From Salinirussus sp. (GTDB lineage: Archaea > Halobacteriota > Halobacteria > Halobacteriales > Haloarculaceae), in contig JAQCNN010000271.1 in assembly GCA_028275005.1 (NCBI GenBank), positions 1-20,177 on the forward strand: a stretch of DNA of 20,177 nt, given 5' to 3'. Shown here piece after piece: positions 1-7,120 of the stretch; position 1 is the stretch's first letter; every line of letters starts with the position of its first letter. A model generated the notes under the pieces. That model saw nothing but the letters and a program-made list of their open reading frames with translations, made no database searches and was not told the origin of the DNA. The translations under genes were made by a program, and so were the position numbers.

Positions 1-246
1 CTGGTCGTCGTCTCACTGTACTACCTGACCCTCGACGCCCACGCCGGCATGGTCATGTCCGTGCTCGTGTTGACCGTCTTTCTCACCGACTTCTTCGAGT
101 TCGAGGCCCGGAAGGCCGAGGCCCGCCGTGATGTCCCGCTCGACCGCCCAAAAGGAGCACTTGCCGCCGGTCTGGTCACCTTTGCCTATGCCGCCTACCA
201 GGTGGTATTTTTCCTCATCGACGGCTACGTCGCCGCCGTTGTCTGA
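1..246 (+). CDS. Haloarchaeal membrane protein, C-terminal part (runs off the left edge)
   Basis: The frame is open from base 1 and ends at TGA 244-246, so only the last 81 residues are present and the start lies outside the window. The visible part has two hydrophobic stretches: one beginning at the window edge and running to about residue 30, and a second at about residues 56-80. They are separated by a charged loop containing FEFEARKAEARRD, which probably faces the cytoplasm. I do not recognise the family and see no catalytic motif. The gene converges on ychF with only 16 bases between stop codons. Coding support comes from the uninterrupted frame, GC-rich third positions and the membrane-protein pattern. 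Confidence 0.7.
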   Translation: MVVVSLYYLTLDAHAGMVMSVLVLTVFLTDFFEFEARKAEARRDVPLDRPKGALAAGLVTFAYAAYQVVFFLIDGYVAAVV

Positions 247-262
247 CCCCCGCGCGTGACAC

Positions 263-1441
263 TCAGTTCGAGCTGACTACCTTGACCACGTCACCCTCGG
301 AGAGCTCGTGGTCCTCGCCGACCTGCCGGTCCCGCCGGGCGTCGACGGCGTAGAGGTAGCCCTCGCCGATGTCCGAGTGCACGGCGTAGGCAAGGTCCGG
401 CGGGGTCGCACCGGCAGGGAGCAGGTGGGCGTCCGGAAGCATCTGGCCCTGGCCGTCGGTCCACCGGGTCTCGTTCTCGACGGGGTAGACGGTGATCCGG
501 TCCAGTAGGTCGCCAACGGCGGTGTCAAGCGCCGCCTGGACGCCCGTCCCGCCGTCGCGTTCCATCACCGCCCGGACCTGTTCGAGCCCCTGCTTCTGCT
601 GGTTGTTCAGCTCGCCCGACACCTCGAAGTCGGGGTCACCGGGGTCGTAGTCAACCAGCCCCGCCTCGGCGGCTCGCCGGAGCGCGAGCTCCCCCTCTGC
701 GGTCGCCGGGATGACCCGCTCTGCGTGTTCGCGGAGTCGGTCGACCGCCCCCGCCGGCGCGATGTCGGCCTTGTTCGCCACGACGACGACCGGCTTGGTC
801 CGTTCCCGAACCGCCGAGGCCAGCCGGCGGCGGTCCTCCTCGTCCCACTCCCGTGGGTCCGAGGGGTAGTCGACCGCCCGTAACACCGCCCCGACGTCCG
901 CGGCCGTCGCGCCGACGCCGGTCAGCATCCCTGTCAGCGCCTCGTCGATGTCGAAGTCGGGCGACCGGGACTGACGCTTGACCCCCTCCCAGTTGTCGGC
1001 GACGATCCCGGCGAGCCAGCGGTCCATCTCCGTCTCGATAAAGGCGAGGTCCTCGACGGGGTCGTGCTCGCCAACCTCGACGGGCTCGCCTTCGGCGTTC
1101 GTCCCACCCGAAGCGTCGACGACGTGGAGAATGGCGTCGGCGGTGGTGAGTTCGTCCAGAAACTGGTTGCCCAGCCCGCGCCCCTCGTGGGCCCCCGGGA
1201 CGAGCCCCGCGACGTCGAGCAACTCCACCGGGACGTAGCGTTTGCCCGCCCGGCAGTTGTCGCTGTCACACCGCCGGTCGCGGTCGAGGCAGGGACACTC
1301 CGTCCGGGCGTGGCTGACCCCGCGGTTCGGGTCGATCGTCGTGAACGGGTAGTTACCCACCTCCACCTCGGCCATCGTGGCCGCCGTGTAGAACGTGGAC
1401 TTGCCGGCGTTTGGCTTGCCGGCAAGCGCGAGGGAGAGCAT
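263..1441 (-). CDS. ychF: Redox-regulated ATPase YchF (Obg-like, TGS domain)
   Basis: 392-residue P-loop NTPase of the YchF/OLA1 branch of Obg proteins, a ribosome-associated ATPase. The Walker A motif is GKPNAGKST (residues 8-16), the switch region is around FTTIDPNRG (33-41), the G3 motif is DVAG (76-79) followed by the Obg-type GLVPGAHEGRGLG, and the G4-like motif is NKAD (from 223). The C-terminus (about 300-392) is a TGS-type domain ending in a YLYAVD...GDVVKVVSS pattern. Four cysteines (C49, C51, C58, C63) lie just before strand G3 and could bind a metal. ATG 1441 is chosen because it places the protein start directly on the P-loop strand and has a TATA-like box about 22 bases upstream. 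A 30-codon upstream extension is open but not protein-like. Confidence 0.95.
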   Translation of the reverse strand: MLSLALAGKPNAGKSTFYTAATMAEVEVGNYPFTTIDPNRGVSHARTECPCLDRDRRCDSDNCRAGKRYVPVELLDVAGLVPGAHEGRGLGNQFLDELTTADAILHVVDASGGTNAEGEPVEVGEHDPVEDLAFIETEMDRWLAGIVADNWEGVKRQSRSPDFDIDEALTGMLTGVGATAADVGAVLRAVDYPSDPREWDEEDRRRLASAVRERTKPVVVVANKADIAPAGAVDRLREHAERVIPATAEGELALRRAAEAGLVDYDPGDPDFEVSGELNNQQKQGLEQVRAVMERDGGTGVQAALDTAVGDLLDRITVYPVENETRWTDGQGQMLPDAHLLPAGATPPDLAYAVHSDIGEGYLYAVDARRDRQVGEDHELSEGDVVKVVSSN

Positions 1442-1462
1442 ACCCGGGCTACTCGGGACGGC

Positions 1463-1478
1463 GAAAAGCCCCTTTCGG
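1463..1478 (-). promoter_or_regulatory. Putative BRE/TATA of ychF
   Basis: Read on the minus strand, CGAAAG is followed by GGGCTTTTCGCC. The T-run ends about 21 bases before ATG 1441. This spacing fits a leaderless haloarchaeal transcript, and very similar boxes occur upstream of the larA, dna2 and purB genes here. Position is inferred from pattern only. Confidence 0.45.
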
Positions 1479-1558
1479 TTACTGACACAGCGGCGAGCGG
1501 GCGTTGCTGACACCCTGTCGGTCACCCACACAGCCTCCGGGGAAAGGCAGGGTCACGG

Positions 1559-2569
1559 TCACTCCGGGGTCCCTGCCTCGGGACCCGTCGCTTTGCCGTC
1601 GTCGTCGGTGTCTGCCGTCTGCCCGCCGCCGCTCCGGTCGGTCCGGGTGATCGCCGGCGTCGGGTCGGGCTCCGGCACCGACTCCGGCTCGGCCGCCGGC
1701 CTCGCCCCCGTGACCACCTCGTCGTCCAGGACCGGCTCCGAAACCATCGACATCTCGTCGCGGGCACGGATCGCCCCCTCGACAGTCGCGTCGTGGTGGA
1801 CCTCGACGTAGTCCCCGGAGATGTCCCCGCGAACCTCCACACCGGGGCCGATACGGACCGTCCCCGACCGGGTGGTGACGTTCCCGGTCACCTCGGTGCC
1901 GGCCCCGACGGTCACCCCCTCCTTCGCGCGGAGGCTGCCGAAGACCTCGTTGTCCCGGCCGACGACCAGCGACTCGGCGCGGACGTTGCCGTGGAGCCGG
2001 CAGTCGTCGCCGACCCGTCCGGGGGTCGAGACCCGCCAGGCGTCGTCGCCCACCCGGGCAGACCGCGGGATAACGACGGGCTGGTGCTCGCGCTCGTCGC
2101 TCATCAGCGCCTCCAGCATCTCCTCGGCGGCCTCCTCCTCGCCGATCCGCAACAGCTGTGAGAGGTAGACGAACAGAAAGGTGATCGTCGGCATGGGGTT
2201 GCGGATGACGATCCACCCCGCGGCCTCGAAGCCGTCGTCGATGTCGACGTCATCGCCGATGTCGAGGTCGCCGGCGACCTTCAGCTGGCCGCCGACGTGG
2301 ACGCGCTCGCCGAGGTAGGCGTCCTCCCCGACGAGGACGTCGCCGTCGACCTCACACCACATGTCCAGCCGACAGTCGCCTGCGGCCTCGATGGTGCCGC
2401 CGAAGCCGACGCGTTCGCCCGCGATGACGTTCCCTCCGCGGACCCCGAACTCCACGTGGCTCTGCCCGCCGATGAGGACGTCACCGTCGGTCACGAGGTC
2501 GTGTTCCTCGACGTGGGTCCCGTCCGGGATGACCAGTTCGTCGAGTGGGTCCGAGCGAAATATCGGCAC
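1559..2569 (-). CDS. Bactofilin-like polymer-forming beta-helix protein
   Basis: 336 residues starting at GTG 2569, chosen because a good TATA-like CTTTAAG ends 24 bases upstream; the longer open frame has no suitable start and is not protein-like. Residues about 10-118 and 165-265 show short repeating turns with G-D/V/I periodicity (GDVLIGG, GEDAYLGERVHVGG, GDLDIGDDVDID, GNVTTRSGTVRIGPGVEVRGDI), the pattern of a right-handed parallel beta-helix as in bactofilins and related polymer-forming cytoskeletal proteins. Between the two blocks is a hydrophobic to amphipathic insert (about 119-165, including ITFLFVYLSQLLRI) and the last 70 residues are Pro/Asp/Glu-rich and probably disordered. The family includes the halofilins, which affect cell shape in Haloferax; which branch this belongs to cannot be decided here. 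It lies upstream of ychF on the same strand, 117 bases apart. Confidence 0.75.
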   Translation of the reverse strand: MPIFRSDPLDELVIPDGTHVEEHDLVTDGDVLIGGQSHVEFGVRGGNVIAGERVGFGGTIEAAGDCRLDMWCEVDGDVLVGEDAYLGERVHVGGQLKVAGDLDIGDDVDIDDGFEAAGWIVIRNPMPTITFLFVYLSQLLRIGEEEAAEEMLEALMSDEREHQPVVIPRSARVGDDAWRVSTPGRVGDDCRLHGNVRAESLVVGRDNEVFGSLRAKEGVTVGAGTEVTGNVTTRSGTVRIGPGVEVRGDISGDYVEVHHDATVEGAIRARDEMSMVSEPVLDDEVVTGARPAAEPESVPEPDPTPAITRTDRSGGGQTADTDDDGKATGPEAGTPE

Positions 2570-2592
2570 AGTCTTCGACGCGTGTTCGGCGG

Positions 2593-2608
2593 GCTTAAAG
2601 CCTGAGGC
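2593..2608 (-). promoter_or_regulatory. Putative TATA box of the bactofilin-like gene
   Basis: Minus-strand GGCTTTAAGC lies with its TATA-like core ending 24 bases before GTG 2569. It supports the GTG start and a leaderless transcript. It is one of the few A/T-rich words in this spacer. Confidence 0.55.
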
Positions 2609-2729
2609 TCCGTCTGACGTGTGTCTGACGCACGCGTGACGCCGGCCCACGGACCGGGGGCCGCTCGCGGGCCGACACACCCGACCGACGAAGCCGAACA
2701 GCCAAGAGTGGGCAGCACTACCCACAGGT

Positions 2730-2867
2730 ATGCCAGATTTGCGCGCTGTGACGCACACGGAGACGCTGGTGGCTACGCCGGGACCGCGCCACCACGACGA
2801 CAGGGAGCCGGTCGCCCGCTTGTCGGGGGCCAACGGGGCCGTTACCGCGCGGGGAGGGGGCAGATGA
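2730..2867 (+). CDS. Possible 45-residue leader ORF overlapping the phosphotransferase start
   Basis: ATG 2730 opens a 45-codon frame (MPDLRAVTHTETLVATPG at its start) whose TGA stop overlaps the phosphotransferase ATG as ATGA (2864-2867). A weak TATA-like CCAAGAG lies about 24 bases upstream of ATG 2730, the spacing of a leaderless start, whereas the phosphotransferase itself has a Shine-Dalgarno-like GGAGG at 2853-2857. Together these suggest a transcript starting near 2730 whose second cistron is reached by ribosome binding or coupling. The peptide is not acidic, matches nothing I know, and may be chance. The remainder of the spacer 2570-2729 holds the promoter of the divergent bactofilin-like gene and two GTCTGACG repeats; I see no further gene in it. 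Confidence 0.3.
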   Translation: MPDLRAVTHTETLVATPGPRHHDDREPVARLSGANGAVTARGGGR

Positions 2868-3946
2868 GCGACGCCGAGGTCGGCGGCGCGAGTCAGTATC
2901 TGGACACCGAGGGGCTCTACGCCGCACTCGCGGAGACGCTCGGGGAGCCGGACTTCTGGGCGCTCTCGCCACACGACCCCGGGCTCGGAAACGAGACACT
3001 CTTTCTGATGTGGGGTGACCGACGCTTCGTCGTCCAGCGGCCGCCACTCGCCGGCGCGCCGGCGGCGGCACACGACCTCCTCCGGGAGTTCCGCCTGTTA
3101 GAGGCCCTGGAATGGACCGACCTCCCCACCCCTCGACCTGTCCTGGCTGTCGCCGACGAAGGGGTCGCCCGCGCACCGTTTACCGTCGTCGAGCGGCTGG
3201 ACGGGAAGGTGCTCCGTCACGGCGAGCCGATGGCCTACGTCGAGGGGACAAACCGCCGGCGTGTGGGCGAACAGTTGGTCGACACGCTCGCCCAGGTCCA
3301 CGCGGTCGACCTCGAGGACGCGCAGATGGCCGACGGGGCCACTGACGCCGACGTGGCGCTCGACCGCGGACTCGCCGACCGGGTCGAGGACTGGCGCGAA
3401 CGCTTTGCCGGCTACCGCGAGCGGACCGACCGCGAGGTCCCGGGGGCCGAGGCGGTCGGTGACTGGTTAGCAACGGCCGTTCCGGGCGACGTCGACCGGA
3501 CACTCGTCCACGGTGACTACACGCTTGGCAACGTGAAGCTTACCCCGGAGACGCCGCCGGCGGTCGTTGGCGTCCTCGACTGGGAGCGCGGCGGGCTCGG
3601 CGACCCGCTTACTGACCTCGGCCGACTGCTCGCGTTCTGGTTCGAGACGGAGAGTGAGGCCTGTGGGCTCCCCTTCGAGTTCGCACCACGGTTCACCTGC
3701 CGTGACGGCTACCACTCCCGGGCGGACCTGGTCGAGCGCTACGAGGACGCGACGGGCCGGGCGTTTGCCGACGACCGCTTCTACCGCACGCTCGCGCTGT
3801 TCGAGGCCGCGACCGTCTTCGAGGGGTACTATCTGCGCCACCTGACCGAGGCCTCCGACCGCCCCGGCTTTGCGGAGCTGGAGACGGCCGTCCCCGCGCT
3901 ACTGGAGCGTGCACAGGGGGTCATCGACGGCGCGGAGCCGCTGTAG
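2864..3946 (+). CDS. APH/ACAD10-11-like phosphotransferase family protein
   Basis: 360 residues with the aminoglycoside-phosphotransferase/choline-kinase fold. The catalytic loop is HGDYTLGNV (H216, D218, N223) and the metal-binding segment is LDWERGGLGDPLTDLG (D239). The N-lobe contains the FVVQRPP strand and a VVERLDGKVLR hinge-like stretch. The overall pattern, including the bulky GDPLTDLGRLLAFW segment, resembles the APH domain of ACAD10/11-type proteins, which act on small organic hydroxyl groups, rather than antibiotic-resistance enzymes; the substrate here is unknown. ATG 2864 is chosen because a GGAGG sequence lies six bases before it and homology-like sequence begins there. It converges on the XRE regulator gene with 42 bases between stops. 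Confidence 0.85.
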   Translation: MSDAEVGGASQYLDTEGLYAALAETLGEPDFWALSPHDPGLGNETLFLMWGDRRFVVQRPPLAGAPAAAHDLLREFRLLEALEWTDLPTPRPVLAVADEGVARAPFTVVERLDGKVLRHGEPMAYVEGTNRRRVGEQLVDTLAQVHAVDLEDAQMADGATDADVALDRGLADRVEDWRERFAGYRERTDREVPGAEAVGDWLATAVPGDVDRTLVHGDYTLGNVKLTPETPPAVVGVLDWERGGLGDPLTDLGRLLAFWFETESEACGLPFEFAPRFTCRDGYHSRADLVERYEDATGRAFADDRFYRTLALFEAATVFEGYYLRHLTEASDRPGFAELETAVPALLERAQGVIDGAEPL

Positions 3947-3988
3947 CCGCGGCGGGGTGCTGTCCCGTGCTGGGCGCACACACCGCGG

Positions 3989-4216
3989 TCAGTCCCCGGT
4001 CTCCGAGGCGGTCGTCTCGACCGCGATATCGGGGTGAAAGAGGTCGTCGACCGAACACTCGAAAAACGCCGCGAGCTTGAAGACGAGTTCGACCGACGGG
4101 TCGTACCGGTCCCCCTCGACGGCGTTGATGGTCTGCCGTGTCACCCCGATATACTCGGCGAGTTCCCGCTGACTGACGCCGAACTGCCCACGGTACTCGC
4201 CCAGTGAGTTGTCCAT
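3989..4216 (-). CDS. XRE-family helix-turn-helix transcriptional regulator
   Basis: 75-residue DNA-binding protein consisting almost only of an HTH_3 domain. The helix-turn-helix covers about residues 14-35 (VSQRELAEYIGVTRQTINAVE), followed by the family's DRYDPSVELVFKLAAFF segment and a VDDLF end, as in the small YgzD/YozG-like regulators often linked to membrane proteins. It is the last gene of a three-gene operon, with five bases separating its ATG 4216 from the stop of the upstream DUF2178-like gene. Two tandem inverted repeats at the operon promoter make autoregulation likely (inference). Confidence 0.9.
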   Translation of the reverse strand: MDNSLGEYRGQFGVSQRELAEYIGVTRQTINAVEGDRYDPSVELVFKLAAFFECSVDDLFHPDIAVETTASETGD

Positions 4217-4221
4217 ACCGG

Positions 4222-4617
4222 CTACCTCCGCCAGTTGAACGCGACGAGGAAGGCGCCGTAGGTCAGGAACAGGACGGCCACGAACAGGGCAATGGCGGTG
4301 CTCCAGGGCTCCCACTCGAACAGCCCCACCCCCCACGCGACAGTCAGAGCCGGGAACACACCCGCGGACCCCAACCCGAACAGGGTGAGCGTCCACTGTG
4401 CGGCCTCCCGGGAGACGGTCTCGTCGCGCTCGTCGAACATCGGCGCTGTTGCCTGTGACCGGACGACCACCACCCCGAGCATGGTCGCAACGTAGACCCC
4501 GACGCCGACGAGCGGGCGCTCGAGGACGGTGAACCCGGCGAGGGCGACCCCGCCGAGTACGGTCAGCCCTCCGACCAGACGCCTGGCCCGTGAGGGCCGG
4601 TCGAGGAGCCCGCTCAC
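4222..4617 (-). CDS. DUF2178-like four-helix membrane protein
   Basis: 131 residues with four predicted membrane helices at about 15-32, 35-52, 73-96 and 102-125. Between helices 2 and 3 is the loop FDERDETVSREAA, which matches the DERDE-type motif typical of DUF2178 proteins. The GTG start at 4617 overlaps the stop of the upstream gene by four bases (GTGA), indicating translational coupling. It is a paralogue of its upstream neighbour and precedes an XRE regulator, the usual archaeal setting for this family, whose function is unknown. The start rests on the overlap. Confidence 0.8.
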   Translation of the reverse strand: MSGLLDRPSRARRLVGGLTVLGGVALAGFTVLERPLVGVGVYVATMLGVVVVRSQATAPMFDERDETVSREAAQWTLTLFGLGSAGVFPALTVAWGVGLFEWEPWSTAIALFVAVLFLTYGAFLVAFNWRR

Positions 4618-5015
4618 CGCTCCCGGCTGCGCACCAGTTCCAGTAGCGAGAACCCGCCGAAGACCAGGTAGACGCCGGCCACGGTGAGCGCAATCCCCGT
4701 GGTCAGCCCCGTCCAGGTGAAGTAGCCCAGCCCGTCGGCGGCCACCAGCGCGGGAAAGACCACCGCGGAGGCGACGCCAAGGCTCCCCAGTGTCGCGTCC
4801 GCGGGTGAGGCCTCGGCAACCCCGCCACCGACCGGCGGCTCCGGGCCGGCGCCGTACCAGAGCACGAGTGACGCCGCCGCCGCCACCAGGTACAGTGCAA
4901 CGCCGACGAGCGGGCGCGAGGCCGAGAGGACGCCCAGAGCGGCTGCTCCGGCGCCAAACAGCACCCCGGCGCCGGCCGATACGTTCGGTCCGTGTGTGTC
5001 CTTTGTTGTTGCCAT
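4614..5015 (-). CDS. Four-helix membrane protein, paralogue of the DUF2178-like neighbour
   Basis: 133 residues, first gene of the operon. Four hydrophobic helices lie at about 14-32, 35-54, 74-96 and 101-124. It shares with its downstream neighbour the RPLVGV segment before helix 2, the VFPALV segment in helix 3 and the whole layout, so the two look like a tandem duplication. The helix 2-3 loop differs: the DERDE motif is missing and replaced by a Pro/Gly-rich stretch (PEPPVGGGVAEASPADA). ATG 5015 is preferred over the in-frame TTG at 5030 because the TATA-like sequence at about 5042-5046 lies about 26 bases before the ATG. Function unknown. Confidence 0.75.
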   Translation of the reverse strand: MATTKDTHGPNVSAGAGVLFGAGAAALGVLSASRPLVGVALYLVAAAASLVLWYGAGPEPPVGGGVAEASPADATLGSLGVASAVVFPALVAADGLGYFTWTGLTTGIALTVAGVYLVFGGFSLLELVRSRER

Positions 5016-5028
5016 CGGTGGGTCCGTC

Positions 5029-5054
5029 AAACGCTCTTGTCGTAAAGAGCGTTT
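5029..5054. repeat. 10-bp perfect inverted repeat at the membrane-protein operon promoter
   Basis: AAACGCTCTT (5029-5038) and AAGAGCGTTT (5045-5054) are perfect inverted copies with a six-base spacer. The element lies around the expected transcription start of the operon and overlaps the first GTAAA-N6-TTTAC repeat. It could be an operator or a transcript hairpin just before the ATG. Confidence 0.6.
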
Positions 5055-5074
5055 TACAGTAAAACGTACTTTAC
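5042..5074 (-). promoter_or_regulatory. Tandem GTAAA-N6-TTTAC operator-like repeats over the operon promoter
   Basis: Two 16-bp inverted repeats of form GTAAA-N6-TTTAC lie at 5042-5057 and 5059-5074, one base apart, so their centres are 17 bp from each other. On the minus strand the same array shows a repeated ACTGTAAA word. The proximal copy covers the TTTAC that sits about 26 bases before ATG 5015, where the TATA box of a leaderless transcript would be. Binding of the XRE protein encoded in the operon would therefore block TBP. The repeats are seen directly; the regulator assignment is inference. The remaining 5075-5197 shows no gene or clear signal. Confidence 0.6.
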
Positions 5075-5197
5075 AGTTTCAGATAAGGATTACGGGCAAC
5101 GGCACGGCGTGAGATGGCTCTCCTCCGACCGAACCGGCCGCGGGGCTAAACGGAGGGTCTGAGACTGTGACAGCCACCCGATGGAAGAAACGCCGAC

Positions 5198-7120
5198 TCA
5201 GAGAAAGCGGAAGGTCTCCAGGTTCTTCGGCGCGAAGGTGCGCATGTTGTAGTCGTGATACAGCGCCGAGGAGAGGTCCTGGGCGCTCGACTCGTCACCG
5301 TGGACACAGAGCACCTTCTCCGGCCGGGGGTTCATCGTGCGCACGAAGTTCTCGAGACCCTGCCGGTCGGCGTGGCCGGAGAAGCCGTCGACCGTCTCGA
5401 CGTCCATCCGGAGGGTCAGGGTCTTGCTGCGGCCGGTCCGGTCGTTGCCGAAGGGGATCTCGTCGCGGCCACTCTGGATGGCCCGACCGAGCGTCCCCTG
5501 TGCCTGGTAGCCGACGAAGGTCAGTGTGGAGTCGCTGTCCTTGCCGAGGTGTTCGAGCCAGGACATGATCGGTCCACCCTCGATCATCCCCGACGTGGAG
5601 AGGACGATACTGGGGTCGCCGTCGGCGACCTCGCGGCGCTCGTCCTCGCCGGCGTCGATGTGGTTGAACTGGTCGGCCAGGAAGGGGTTCTCGTCGTCGT
5701 GGAAGATCCGGTCCCGGAGGTCGTCCCGAAGATACTCCGGGTAGGTGGAGTGGATGGCCGTTGCCTCCCAGATCATCCCGTCGAGGTGCACCGGCACGGT
5801 GGGGATCTCACCCTCGCGCATTGCCTCCTCCAGTACGAGCATGATCTCCTGTGAGCGGCCGACCGCGAACGCCGGGATGAGGACCTTGCCGTCCCGTTCG
5901 AGGGTGTTCCGGATGATGTGTCTGAGCTTGCGCTCGGAGTCCTCCTGGTCGGTCTGGTAGTCGTTGCGCCCGCCGTAGGTCGATTCGAGGACGAGCGTCT
6001 CCACCCTGGGGAACTCGTTGACCGCGCCGTTGAACAGGCGGGTGTCCTCGTAGTGGATATCACCCGAGAAGGCGACGTTGTAGAGCCCGTCGCCGACGTG
6101 GAAGTGACAGATCGATGACCCGAGGATGTGGCCGGCGTTGTGCAGGGTGAGCTTGATGTCGGGGGCGATGTCGGTGACGTCGCCGTACTCCAGTGTGACG
6201 GTGTGTTTGATCGCCTCCCGGACCATCTCACTCTCGTAGGGCGGGGCCCGGCCATCCTTCGCGGCAACGTCGAGGTAGTCGAGTTGGAGCAGGCCCATCA
6301 GGTCCCGCGTCGGCTCGGTGGTGTAGATCGGCCCGTCGTAGCCGTACTTGAACAGCAGCGGGATCAGCGCGGAGTGGTCGAGGTGGGCGTGGGTCAACAC
6401 GACGGCGTCGAGCGTGTTCGCACCGGCGCCAAGCGCCTCGGGCACCTGCAGGTAGGGGACGTCGTCGGGCGCCCCCGGCTTGTCACCGCAGTCGATCAGA
6501 ATACGCGTCTCCGGGGTCGAGAGGATGAAGGCAGCGCGGCCGACCTCCCGGCAACAGCCGAGTGTCGTGATCCGGACCCACTCGTCGTCCGACATCTCCT
6601 CGCGGTGGATCTGGCGGCCGACCCGTTCGAGGATATCCCGGCGCTCGTCGCGCTCCTGTTTCAGGAAGTTGCGGACGTTCGAGACCGTCGAGGACTCGAT
6701 GGGTGGGGTCCGGACGACCTCCGGCGTCCAGCCGACCTCCTGTGTTATCTCCCGAAGCGTGGAGCCGTGGCGGCCGATGACCATCCCGGGTTTCTCCGCC
6801 TCGATGACCACCTCGCCGGTGTCGATGTGAAAGTCGAGGTCGGCCACCCCGGCCTCCTCGGGGATGATCCGCTCGATGTCCTCGCCCGCGGCCTCGGGCG
6901 GGGCCAGCGAGGAGGGGTCCGGCCGGACCGTGATCCGCTTGCGGAGCTTGGAGGCCAGCCGCCGGACCAGGTCACCGTCCTGGGCGAACTTCTTCGGGTC
7001 TCGGGTGTAGATAACCAGCTCCGGCCCCTCGTACGTCACCTCCGTTATCGTGATACCGCTGGGAACCTCCTGTTCGACCTCGCTACGCATCTCGTCGAGT
7101 CGCTTGTCTACCGTACTCAT
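5198..7120 (-). CDS. fttA: Archaeal CPSF1 / FttA beta-CASP ribonuclease, transcription termination factor
   Basis: 640 residues, the normal length of archaeal aCPSF1, which cleaves nascent RNA at U-rich sites and drives transcription termination. Order: two N-terminal KH-type domains (about 1-145; the second has VIGRHG near residue 113), metallo-beta-lactamase core (about 180-640) with THAHLDH at 243-249, HNAGHILGSS, and SGDIHYED near 350, and an inserted beta-CASP region with ESTYGGRND (about 375), AFAVGRSQE and a final SGHAD (near 580). All metal ligands of the HxHxDH set are present, so the nuclease should be active. ATG 7120 (MSTVDKRLDEM) is the family start; the frame is open further upstream but is not protein-like. 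The gene stands alone, divergent from the gene at 7358. Confidence 0.96.
   Translation of the reverse strand: MSTVDKRLDEMRSEVEQEVPSGITITEVTYEGPELVIYTRDPKKFAQDGDLVRRLASKLRKRITVRPDPSSLAPPEAAGEDIERIIPEEAGVADLDFHIDTGEVVIEAEKPGMVIGRHGSTLREITQEVGWTPEVVRTPPIESSTVSNVRNFLKQERDERRDILERVGRQIHREEMSDDEWVRITTLGCCREVGRAAFILSTPETRILIDCGDKPGAPDDVPYLQVPEALGAGANTLDAVVLTHAHLDHSALIPLLFKYGYDGPIYTTEPTRDLMGLLQLDYLDVAAKDGRAPPYESEMVREAIKHTVTLEYGDVTDIAPDIKLTLHNAGHILGSSICHFHVGDGLYNVAFSGDIHYEDTRLFNGAVNEFPRVETLVLESTYGGRNDYQTDQEDSERKLRHIIRNTLERDGKVLIPAFAVGRSQEIMLVLEEAMREGEIPTVPVHLDGMIWEATAIHSTYPEYLRDDLRDRIFHDDENPFLADQFNHIDAGEDERREVADGDPSIVLSTSGMIEGGPIMSWLEHLGKDSDSTLTFVGYQAQGTLGRAIQSGRDEIPFGNDRTGRSKTLTLRMDVETVDGFSGHADRQGLENFVRTMNPRPEKVLCVHGDESSAQDLSSALYHDYNMRTFAPKNLETFRFL

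Noticed and set aside
2621..2863. Upstream extension of the phosphotransferase frame by 81 codons
   Set aside because: The added sequence is Arg/Gly-rich and unlike the fold's N-terminus, while ATG 2864 has a Shine-Dalgarno-like GGAGG at the right distance.
2864..3946. Aminoglycoside resistance enzyme
   Set aside because: The HGDxxxxN and DWE motifs are shared by the whole APH/choline kinase superfamily; the segments around them fit the ACAD10/11-like branch and haloarchaea are not the setting for an aminoglycoside role.
3947..3988. Search for a terminator between the convergent phosphotransferase and XRE genes
   Set aside because: No T-tract or clear hairpin is visible in the 42 bases.
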